Notes under the pieces: generated by a model
What the model was told of the DNA's origin: nothing
Seen by the model: only the letters and a program-made list of their open reading frames with translations
Databases searched by the model: none
Program-made: the position numbers and the translations under genes
Shown here: positions 55,229 through 64,000 of the stretch, in pieces
Position numbering within the stretch: the first letter of the stretch is position 1
Layout of the letters: each line of letters opens with the position of its first letter
Origin: Tetraselmis striata
Lineage: Eukaryota; Chlorophyta; Chlorodendrophyceae; Chlorodendrales; Chlorodendraceae
Length of the DNA stretch: 64,000 bases
NCBI GenBank assembly: GCA_006384855.1
Contig: VCJN01001086.1
Location: 1-64,000 of the forward strand
Direction: 5' to 3'

Positions 55229-56395
55229 ATGGCGGCTCCGACATACATGAGCATGCTCTTCATATCGTTGTGCTCTGCCGCATGGAACATCACTGCTTCC
55301 CATGTGAGCCACGAGCATTGGCAGACCTTTCGCAAGCCGAAAGACCCGGCGACGCGCTGGCAACTGAGTTGGGAGCAAGGTGTGACAACGCCCTCACGCC
55401 GCCTCATCCCAGTGCGCTGGAACTATATGTCCAAGCGTGGGGGCTTGTGGAATCAGGACATTTTCAAGTCCGATGACAATAAGCGGGTCGTCTGCCGACC
55501 CTGGAGGCAGTGTGTGCGCAATCTCAACTTGGAGAGTAACCTGAGTTTGATAGCATGGCCGCCGAGAACCAAGGTGCTGTTCATGGGCAACTCGTATGTG
55601 AATCAGCTGGAGCTGACAGCGGTGCTGGACGTGCCCGACGGCGCTATTCGATCCATGAACTACCCGTTGGTGAGAGAAGACTGCATTCAACCTACGCAGA
55701 ACAAGTACATCTTGGTGGATCATCTATCTATGTGGCCGCAAGACATGAACTCTGGCATGCATGTCGACGGTGTCTAGTACTGCGACGGCTGGACTTACAA
55801 TGGGTCAGTGCTGGTGATGTATAATGACACTGCACACGAAAGAAAGTGCGTGACTTCCCCTGGAGCGGTGTATCTCTACGACGGCACCATATTTGCTAAT
55901 GTCATCAATAATCACCACGTTATTGACCTGCCGCTGGATGTTGCGGTGCGACACACAATCGGAATGCCGCTCAGTGCTTTCGACGTCGTGGTGGCCAATC
56001 AGGGCAACATCATGTGCGCTTTCCGCGCCGCCTCATGCCCGGGAGGTCCAGATCATCTCGGGGATCGTCGAGTGCTACCGGTAGACACCATCTTGAGCGC
56101 GTTGGAGCTTGCTGGCTTCCGTGGGCATCTCTTCATGGTGTCAGACAGGATGTGGCGCCCGATAGACAGCGAAGTCAGCATGAGCCTGCAGAAAGCCGAG
56201 GCCAATGGGCTTCCCTTCTCCGTGCATACGTCCCTTGCCCTAGACAGCAATCATCACGAGGTAGTCCGCACATGCGGTAGAGCGGAGGCCAGGGGGCGCC
56301 ATGCGTGCATCCCTGGTCCTACCCTCTGGATGATTGAGATTGTTAGGGCACAGTATGCGGCATATGTCGGCAGCAATACGAGGAAAAAGTCGTAG
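55229..56395 (+). pseudogene. SGNH-type secreted protein gene interrupted by one amber codon
   Basis: ATG at 55,229 (ACAATGG context) opens a 388-codon frame to TAG 56,393-56,395, interrupted once by TAG at 55,775-55,777. Translation is protein-like on both sides of that codon, in the same frame. The N-terminus is a signal-peptide-like segment (MSMLFISLCSAAWNITAS). KVLFMGNSYVNQLELT at about residues 114-129 resembles the GNS/GDS block with Asn-Gln of SGNH or PC-esterase-like proteins. FDVVVANQGNIMC near the second half resembles a later SGNH strand block, and FRGHLFMVSDRMW follows. Family assignment is tentative. No splice pair removes the amber cleanly. It may be a recent pseudogene, a read-through gene or a sequence error. 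Confidence 0.5.
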
Positions 56396-57163
56396 TCACA
56401 CACCACCTTGATGCCTTGTCTGGAAACGATTCAGGGTCAGTAGGGCATTCATATTTGCTGCCGTTTGGGTTTTCCCAGGAAGTCCAAGCAGTGACATGCT
56501 GCGGGGGCTTGATGTCCATATGCCGCCGACACCCGGTAGGTGTATGTTGATGGCTTGAAAAGCTAGCTAGGACCAGCCATCACCGCCATGCTGCCGACCG
56601 TGGCGGCTGGCATCAAATACTGAGCCGCCAAGGTGGAGGGGCGGGCGGCGAGGAGGAATAGCACAGAAAATTACTCTTGTTGCAAATCAATATCAGATAG
56701 CACTAATGTCATTTGCATATTGTGTACTGCATGTACATCAAGACAAAAATACAGCGCAAATATTCTTTCAAATTATATGGAGGTACACGAACGCGTGCCC
56801 ACGCACAACGATAAAAATGCGATCAGGCCATTCCAACAGAATGACCTGCTTAAGGTCAGTATTACAGTATCCGTGGAAAAAGAGGGGAAGGGGCGCCGTA
56901 AATTGCGAAAGTTTCGTAGTAACTACTTTAAGCAGTATCCAGCGCCCCTGTGCACCGCATGTACTCGTATAAATATCCCATCTTGCGCTGCCGCCGCCGC
57001 TGCCGCCGCGCGCGCCCGCATGCAAAGCTACCTTCAGGTACGCCTCCTACCTCCCTTCATCAAACTTCCAATAGCTACCAACAACCTATGCTAGCCACCC
57101 ACTCCTCACGTAACAGCGCATGCGCATTACCATGGCGGCGACTACCGGTTTCTTTGCACAGGC
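56396..57163. other. Intergenic or 5' region of the next gene
   Basis: No supported gene. A GCC-rich triplet stretch lies at 56,985-57,020. An acceptor (TTTCTTTGCACAG) ends at 57,163, so an upstream exon of the next gene may lie here. Confidence 0.4.
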
Positions 57164-57834
57164 TCCGCAGTTCGGTTAGGTGGAGCGACAAAGTCCTTGG
57201 GGACACCTACAAGCTACTCCTGAAGCCCCTTGAATGGGCAGAGAACAACGATTGCATGGACCTGCTGAGGATTGCAGTCACAGTTGCCTCGGACGAGGCG
57301 ACTCTGCTGCCCACGCTAGCAGACGCCAGCAAGGTAAAGCATATTTCGCTGGTGCTGCAGCAGGACTCGGTGCACGTGTCGCCTACCGATAACATGTCGA
57401 AGAAGATGCGGGTGGGGACGTGCACGATAAACTGCACGGACGTGCTGCATCACGCGGTCGAGCAATGCCTCTGCTTCCAAACCGATACGTTCATCTTCAA
57501 TAAGGTTCTTGGCAAAGAGCCAGACCAACCTTGCCGTGGAAACCTACTAAACACGTTCGAAATGCTTTACGCTGCGCTTTGTTTGCCCCCTCGTAACTGC
57601 AAGAGAATGACCGCTGAGCACCGGCTGCATAACGATTTGCCTGATTACTTCGAGAAGTTTCAGGTTAGGTGGACTGCCGCCGAGGGGCCACCCACCCACA
57701 ACATCCCATTCATGAAGGTGTTTACGGGCGGAATGTTCCAGCTCTCTGGCCCTATGTGGAGGGCCTTCCTGGCCACGGCGAATGCATGCAGTAAGTGGCC
57801 TTGCACCCCCCCCCCCCTTTCGTACCGTTTATAG
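57164..57834 (+). CDS. Upstream coding piece of the DUF7869-type transposon, unrecognised
   Basis: From an acceptor at 57,163 the frame is open with convincing protein composition: WSDKVLGDTYKLLLKPLEWA, NCTDVLHHAVEQCLCFQTD, NLLNTFEMLYAALCLPPRN and FTGGMFQLSGPMWRAFLA. A GCA|GTAAGT donor at 57,790 is the likely exon end; beyond it a C run and a stop follow. I recognise no family. It may be the N-terminal part of the transposase gene downstream, or a separate gene on the same strand. Confidence 0.45.
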
Positions 57835-58014
57835 GGAAATAGACTACCCCCGGTATCATGATGCATCGATTTCCCCGCCAACTAGGTCCCCTAAGCCGCA
57901 CGCCGAGCTCGAGCAGTTCTTCGGCCGAAAGGACAAAGGGAAAAAGGGTGGGCAGATCGAGACAACTGTACGTGCCGCAGGATACCGGGGGGCAAGGAAG
58001 CGTGTTGTCGTTCG

Positions 58015-58712
58015 ATGAAGAAGCGTTACTTCGCTATCGAAGAAAAAGTGGGGCGTCCGAGGGAAGTGGGTGACCATATACGCGCCCCCGCATGTGGGTT
58101 GTATGGCAGTCAACCAAGGCCTACCGCAACCGAGTGTTCCCGCAAGTCACTAGGCAGGCAACAGTGCACAACCTTTCGCTCCAGATGTCGAAACCCCTAT
58201 GAGCATATGAACCTCTTCGAGGCGCGCACGAACAAGCCATCACCCCGTCACACCCGCCTAGACGCGCTGCTCGAGCAGGCCGACATTTACAGCCCAATGA
58301 ACGTGGCAGAGTTCCTCCGCAACATGCGAGAGTACTCTCGGTATGACTTCCTCCAGGCTATGAGAAAGGGGTTGTCCAGCCCGTTCATGTTGTGAACTTG
58401 GCAGTATGCGGGGAGCAGAGTTGGGCTCGCGCTGTACCATATCCACGTAAATCGGTACCGAAGGTGCCCTCTCGCGCGCCCGCTGAGCGAGAGTGGGGCG
58501 GACATGGTGAATCGCTCGAACATGCTCAGCACCAAGCTGTATGCTACAGTCGACGTGCAGTATAGCAGGACAGCGAAGCATGCGTACCTCGCAAACGTGA
58601 TGAAGCCGTCATTCATGTCTAGTAGCAAGGCAGCAGCAAAAGCCGTGTTCGAGTACCTCACGAGAGGGAAGCTGCCCTTCGATGGCAATGACAAGGCGGC
58701 TACCTTAGCCAA
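58015..58712 (+). CDS. Middle coding pieces of the DUF7869-type transposon gene
   Basis: Two frames carry protein-like text: NVAEFLRNMREYSRYDFLQA (58,290-58,395), then NMLSTKLYATVDVQYSRTA and AAAKAVFEYLTRGKLPFDG (58,504-58,700). A TGA at 58,393-58,395 separates them, though the intervening text (ALYHIHVNRYRR) also looks coding. Joints are unresolved; these pieces probably precede the DUF7869 domain in one protein. Confidence 0.35.
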
Positions 58713-60623
58713 CTACCATACTGGGTTCGCATCCCCAAGACGGTGAAGCCCGACATGCTCCTCAAGTATCACCTGACCTGTGTGAAGTACGACGGCTACC
58801 GCCCGGACGACATCTACAACTACCCCAACACCATCCCCCATGATGCATTCACGACTTGCACTCTGATATGGATCACGATCGTGAAGGTTACCTCGTTTTC
58901 CCCCCGACTGATTCGCCGTACTTGTCACATGGCTGTGGACCGATGAAATCTGATCTGCGATGCAGGAAGTTCAACTCCATGACAAAAAGATTATGTACAT
59001 CATAATCCAAATGGACAACACCGCCAGGGAGAACAAGAATAGGAACGTGGCGGCCCTCTGCAATTGGCTTGCAATTGTGTCTATTGGCACGTGCGACGTC
59101 ATTGATTTGGTCTTCCTGCATGTCGGGCACACTCATGAACGGGTTGACCTGATCTTCAGCCGAATCAATCTTGCGCTATCTCGCAGCTCCGCCTACACAG
59201 TCGAGGCCTTTCTTGACTTGGTGGCGAATAACGCATCATTCTCGCCCACTCCGGAGATTGCGGAGCTCGCATTCTCCCTCGACTCCTCTGAGTGGTTAAG
59301 GCCCCATTTCGAAGACCGCGTCCATGACATCAGCAAGCCGCACAAATTCGAGTTTACGCATGATGACGCCGCCGCGTCTTGCGGCTCGTTGCGCACCGCC
59401 TTGTGGTCCAACACACCGCTTTCCGAGCCCGTGCAGATCTCGAGCGCGCCAATTGAGACGCCCGAGATTCGTGCGGGCCGGCCCCTTTTGTACGCTCTCC
59501 GCGACAAAAAGAAGCCCGACGCGCTGAAGGTCCAAAGGTACTTGGATGACTTCAAGAAGGTCATGTCGTACATCACGGACCTGGCGGTCTTGTGGCACTT
59601 CTCCCCAGTCGAGCGCGAGAGCTGGAAGAACCTGCTTGACGACTTGGATGAGAAGGAGACTGGTCCTTCGGCAGCTTTCTCCGGGTTTTTGCCGCAGCGG
59701 AAAGAGGAAGTTGACGACTTCTTGCGCGAGCACGGGCATATCGCGCCCGTTGAGGCACGTCACATTATGGGTACCACCGCCGACCTCAACAACGCCGAAG
59801 CCGCTCGCGTTGAAGCCGAGGTTTGAGCTTCAAGATGACAGCGCCTATTGGGGAGTTCACGCCGGCGCCAAGGAGAGGCTTCATGACAACACATCGCCCA
59901 GCGATGCAAAGGGCACGATAATCGTTGTCATCGACGTCTCCGATGTGAGTTCCATGGTTTGTTATTTCTATCCTTTACGGGACAAAACGATTTAGTGCAT
60001 CTGCCTTGCTTGTTAGTTTGTCCCCGCTGGGACAAAAATGGTATGGCGACTCGCTCGGGACTGGCATAGCTCGCGGTCTTGGCCATCATTAGGTGCATGA
60101 GGAGGACAAGTGTCTTGAAACTCTTCGTGATTGGGAGTCGAGATTCGTCATCGGGCCTGTGAAGTCGCGCGAGACTACCGAAAACACGTTGACCGTGGCC
60201 GTATACGAGCCCTTCCATGCCGATGCAAAGGGCAAACCTCTCATGCCCCTATATATGGTTGTACGCGCGGACAAAGGAGGGAAGAAGCCAGTTGACACAA
60301 GCTGGGGGAGGTGTCTGGCGCTTCTTTGGAAGCTTGTTGAAGCCGTCCCTATGTCATACGTGAAGTCCATCCACGACGCGTCGGGAAGTCGCGAGGTGTT
60401 CAACGAGGACGGCACTATGGTCAGAAAGATGTGGTACGGTAAAAGCGTCATGAAGACATACGCGCAAACTTGGTGGCAAATCAGCCAGCCACGAAACAAC
60501 TGCGTCCACGTCATGTCAACCACCCCGGCGCAACTCGAACCCGGCGGAGTAGTCAAGTTTGACGCAGCCACGAAGAAGGACTTGCTTGAATTGGGGATGA
60601 TCAACGAGACAGTAACCTCTTAG
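58713..60623 (+). CDS. DUF7869-type DDE transposase, catalytic and C-terminal region
   Basis: The first exon reads PYWVRIPKTVKPDMLLKYHL ... HDAFTTCTLIWITIVK and ends at AAG|GTTACC (58,887). An acceptor GATGCAG at 58,965 gives a phase 0 joint to EVQLHDKKIMYIIIQMDNTA. The DUF7869 signature follows: QMDNTARENKNRNVAALCNW and FLHVGHTHERVDLIFSRI, with conserved D, E, H and D residues. The frame stops at TGA 59,824, but coding text resumes one base out of register (QDDSAYWGVHAGAKERLHD), indicating a single-base change near 59,822. A second intron (donor GAT|GTGAGT at 59,945, acceptor ATTAG at 60,092) joins IVVIDVSD to VHEEDKCLETL. The last exon resembles the chromo/BAH-like tail of such proteins and ends at 60,623. 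Plain cut-and-paste transposon gene, nearly intact; terminal repeats not found. Confidence 0.65.
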
Positions 60624-60899
60624 CAACGTAGTCTTGTGGCTAGGCGATGGATTTAATCATCATAATGATATTGACTTGCCCCCACCTATTTGCCCCATTT
60701 TGTACAAAATGCTCTAAAACCTGCATTGGATATGCGTCGCGGCTGGTGTGCACGCTGATGAATGCACCCTAGGTCTACAAACCCAAGCTACACCACCCGT
60801 GAGTCTTTAGTACTGATGGTAGCCCCGGGAACTAGGGTTCAACAAACCCTACGGTGCAAAATGAAATACTCGGTGCAAAATAGGTTGAATTACTGTTTA
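60624..60899. other. 3' flank of the transposase gene
   Basis: No gene seen. Two short copies of GTGCAAAAT lie near 60,853 and 60,871. Confidence 0.45.
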
Positions 60900-62640
60900 C
60901 ACCCTATTTGCTGATGACGACCATGTCATAATCTTTGAGCTGATAAAGGTGATCGGTGAGCTTGGCTCGACCGAGTTCGACGGTGTTTGGGCCACGTTGG
61001 CTGCCCAGTTGGAGGAGCACAAGCGTGTTGACGATCGCAAGCACGGTACGTCTTTGCTGCCATGCATGTATGGGCTATTTTGGGCATCATGCACACTGAC
61101 ATGCATGCTTGTTGTGCTCTATTTGCATGCCAGGGCAAGCTGCAATTAAACATTTCCATCAGAGCCATGGTGGACAAGGCAATGAAAGCCTTGGAGGAAG
61201 AGCACGGCGACATAGAGGAGGCTGGCATCAGCATTCCATAATGTGCATCCATGGGTGGAGCGGCAGTATGTCTAAAGAACATCCTCGCCACACGGGCCTT
61301 GGCATTCACAAGTGACATGATGTGCTTAATGTGCATGGCATGTCGTGCAATGCCAGATGTGATTTACTGAACTTTGGTATATGTATGTGTGTATGATTGC
61401 CGGGAGGCTCGATCTGCACCACGCAGTTTAGCAGAGGACGCCGAGGTCTAAGAGCATCAACGCGCACAACGGTGCAACCCTATTAAAGTACATGAAAGTG
61501 TATGGGGTGTTGTTGGCCACAATGATGGACAAGCAGCACCAGCATGTTGGACCCGTGGTTGTTGTTTTAGTGCACGAGAAGGCGAAGGTAAGCATGCAGT
61601 TGATGACTGTCATTTGCATTAGCTATTGAGCATTAGCTAATTAGCCATCCCGGTAGATGTTCACATGTTTGTCGCTGGCATTTTTTTACATGTATGCATA
61701 TGATGGGGAGGCAGATATGCATGGCAACATCGGAGAGCCCAACATGGTCATCGCAGTCACTTAAAGAGGCAAGGCGAGCATCGTCCCAATAAGTGCGGAA
61801 CATGCGCATGTTGCTAGAAACCACGATTTTCACAAGGCGTCGTTCACCCCGAGCGTGACATTGGTGCGCGAGATCCCCGGTGCGCGCTGGTGACACCACG
61901 GACCTGGCTAGCATCATCAATGAGATGCCAAGCTACTACTAACCGAGGTGCACTGCTGCATATGCCTCCCCATCTTGCCATTCCTGCGCACACAAATATT
62001 CTGCGGCATACAAAATATTTGCGACAGATGTGGTGGGCTGCCGAAGGTCATGTGCACTTGACTGTCTTGAAGACGCTCTGCTTGAGCCATCGTCCCCACG
62101 GCGGCACGTGGTGGAGCTTCTTCATGTCCTGCGGACGCTGGCCCTACTTATCCCCATCTTAGTGATTTATACTGATTGGGGCCCCGACCATAAATGCAAC
62201 CACCTGTCGGTCCGGTTGGGACTCGTGGCCCTCTTCTTTGAAGGGGGCATGGATACCATGTCGGTGGCCCCGCCGCACAGCTAGGTTAACATCAGAGCAT
62301 GTCATTAGCGTGATCAATCTCGCCATGCAGTGCGTGGCGTTGGCGCGGATGCACATGGGTGAGGAATTTGAGGCTGTCATGGCCCATTGCTACGGGATGG
62401 CGGCTATAGAGCTGTTGCCGCTGCTGCCGACAAGAGAGCGGTAAGTTCATGCATGTATCATGTTGCATGATTGTTCATGGTGTGGCATGATGACTGCTCT
62501 GAAATGGGCATATTGATTTGGTCTTATGATAAGCTGTTTGTTTTTAGCTGTTTCAAGAATGGTATTCTGAGCGAATGAATGATATATATGATAGAGTGCA
62601 TTCCGCTGATGAGTTTATGCAAGCATCAATAATCGTCGTC
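60900..62640 (+). other. Exon-like pieces of an unrecognised gene or transposon
   Basis: Three stretches have protein composition and splice-like edges. One is 60,900-61,047 (FADDDHVIIFELIKVIGE, donor CACG|GTACGT), followed near 61,140-61,240 by AMVDKAMKALEEEHGDIEE in a register that does not join exactly. One is 61,486-61,589 (LKYMKVYGVLLATMMDK ... VHEKAK, donor AAG|GTAAGC). One is 62,296-62,441 (VISVINLAMQCVALARMHMG ... LLPLLPTRER, acceptor ACATCAG, donor GTAAGT). No domain is recognised. They could be one gene, or relics related to the transposon just upstream. Confidence 0.3.
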
Positions 62641-63617
62641 GTAACGATGCTTGTAGTCGGCCTATGGAGCACTTAGTACTATATATTGTATTGTCTCCCA
62701 ATGCCAAGCGTAGAAACTGTAGCAAATGTAAAGGGCAGGGACCTGGGTGGGGACCATGCACATTGGTGCAAACCAGTGTGCACAATTTTAATGCAATGCT
62801 GCAGTGTGCTACACTTTTGACATTATCATGAACATTACCATCATTGTTTGGCTCCTGCATTGCACACAGCAAGGGTGCAACTTCACCATATTGTGGTCTC
62901 TCAATCTCTGCCTTAGAAGCACAGTCACTGCTTTAGCAGCATCAATAGCAACATGATGATGGGCTGCCGCGCCACCGCCGCCGCCGATTCGCGATGACTG
63001 GCTCTGTTGCAAAATGATTTAACAACGAACCCGCAATATACAAGTGGAACCGGGGTCACTTGCATTCGGACCTCTTAGTAGTACTTATATAGGGCAGTGG
63101 TACTTTTCCAGTTCATAGTATAGGGAACACTAAGCCCACGCGACCCACGCGACCCCACTCACACGTTGCATATACAGCAGCCCACATAAGTCTTTGCATG
63201 TTTTTATGGGTGTGATTTGGGTTTGGTCGCCTCTACTCGGTTAACCCACGCATAGTCTACGCCGTTGCAGCCATTGCGAGGATAACCATGAAAGAGCGTG
63301 CACATGGTGTGCAAGGGCCAATGCGACGTTGCGCGTGGCGCGCGCATCGCATGTTATGCGGCACTACCAGTGTAACAAGTGCTGCACGGCCGGGCTGTGA
63401 ACGGTTTGAGCGCACGGCACGCCGACATTTGGACATAAAGAACCGTGTTTTTCTCCCATGGTCGCCGAGATACATGTCTTGGCCACCTAGCTACCCCATG
63501 CCGCGTGGCGCATGGTTTGGAGTCTACGGTCAGGTAGCGGGCTAAATGCGACATCGCGAATTGGCCGTTCGCCCTGCAAGAAGCAATAATATTGCAATAA
63601 TCACATTTTAATTCGTA
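62641..63617. other. Intergenic, no gene seen
   Basis: A CACATAAGT motif at 63,182, resembling the end of the 1.35 kb element family, may mark the start of a truncated or diverged copy that runs off the window. The rest shows nothing identifiable. Confidence 0.35.
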
Positions 63618-63728
63618 ACATTTCGGCGTTTTATCAGATTGGGCTGCAAATTAGTGCGATGGAAAGTCCGTGACCTGCGCTTTCCAACGCACTAATTTTC
63701 AGCCCAATCTGATAAAACGCCGAAATGT
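63618..63728. repeat. Long inverted repeat (49-bp arms, 13-bp loop)
   Basis: Arms 63,618-63,666 and 63,680-63,728 pair with two mismatches (core TTTCGGCGTTTTATCAGA). The loop is TCCGTGACCTGCG. Such a foldback is typical of a foldback MITE or a small-RNA-producing hairpin. Confidence 0.95.
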
Positions 63729-64000
63729 GATGGCCTGTCAAGGTTACCTCCATGTTGTGGTATCCCAGCCAGCCCACTCACTGTGGATGGGGGCGCATGA
63801 TGGGGGCATGTTATGTGCCCTTCCACGCAAGCTCCCAGGCGCGAGGACCCCTTTGATAGGTCTCCACGTCGCGCGGACCCCGTCATCATTTTGGCTTTTC
63901 CCCTTGGATGATGGGTGACATGTGTGACAACATGCGCGCAAACATATGCAACAGTGGCGACATTGCTGCCGAGGGGGCCAGCCCGCGCTTAGCCTACGGT
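63729..64000. other. Window edge, no gene seen
   Basis: No supported feature in the last 270 bases. Confidence 0.5.

Noticed and set aside
31735-55777. Reassigned UAG codon in this genome
   Set aside because: Long intact frames avoid TAG internally and several genes end in it; two isolated in-frame TAGs are better explained by mutation.
1-64000. CRISPR array, prokaryotic operon, rRNA
   Set aside because: No regularly spaced short repeats with unique spacers, no Shine-Dalgarno-led gene strings, no rRNA-like stretch seen.

Overview
This window looks like nuclear DNA of a eukaryotic microalga. The evidence is GT-AG introns with in-frame joins in several genes, no operons, no rRNA or tRNA gene, and a dense mix of eukaryotic mobile elements: a Mutator-like element, tyrosine-recombinase retroelements of the DIRS order, LINEs with a C-terminal nuclease-like domain, DUF7869-type transposase and short non-autonomous DNA elements. 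A green alga fits this repertoire best, but no organelle or marker gene fixes the lineage, so that is inference. A striking local trait is about a dozen pure G or C runs of 14-26 bases scattered across the window.

Layout. 0-5 kb: the 3' end of an unrecognised coiled-coil gene, then a C-rich LINE ORF1-like relic. 5.7-7.1 kb: first of three ~1.35 kb elements with TA-flanked inverted ends. 8.4-9.9 kb (minus): a spliced host gene whose last exon encodes a disordered chain carrying five GWW(R)RG motifs. 10.6-11.3 kb: LINE 3' end. 12.0-19.8 kb: a nearly intact 7.75 kb Mutator-like element with 71 bp inverted repeats differing at one base. It carries a transposase (minus) and two cargo genes (plus): a multi-exon gene of unknown function and a DNA methyltransferase-like gene. 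21-27 kb: LINE ORF1-like sequence and an internally deleted LINE ending in a duplicated 3' tail. 27.7-30.1 and 37.2-39.6 kb: two copies of a ~2.3 kb repeat with a conserved 100-codon ORF. Between them sit a DDE transposon (30.1-35.8 kb) with two convergent gene sets and the second 1.35 kb element.

40.9-46.8 kb: a young, whole-looking tyrosine-recombinase retroelement (Gag, RT-RNase H, YR) with split direct repeats. 48.5-52.1 kb: an older, broken relative with the same repeat layout. 52.1-53.5 kb: third 1.35 kb element, inverted relative to the second. 55.2-56.4 kb: a host-like SGNH-type gene interrupted by one amber codon. 57.2-60.6 kb: a DUF7869-type transposase gene with two well supported introns. 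60.9-62.6 kb: unrecognised exon-like pieces. 63.6 kb: a 49 bp-arm hairpin.

Only three or four loci look like host genes; most of the window is transposon. The most notable cooperation is inside the Mutator-like element, where a mobile transposase travels with its own methyltransferase-like gene. One reading is self-modification or masking of the element's DNA.
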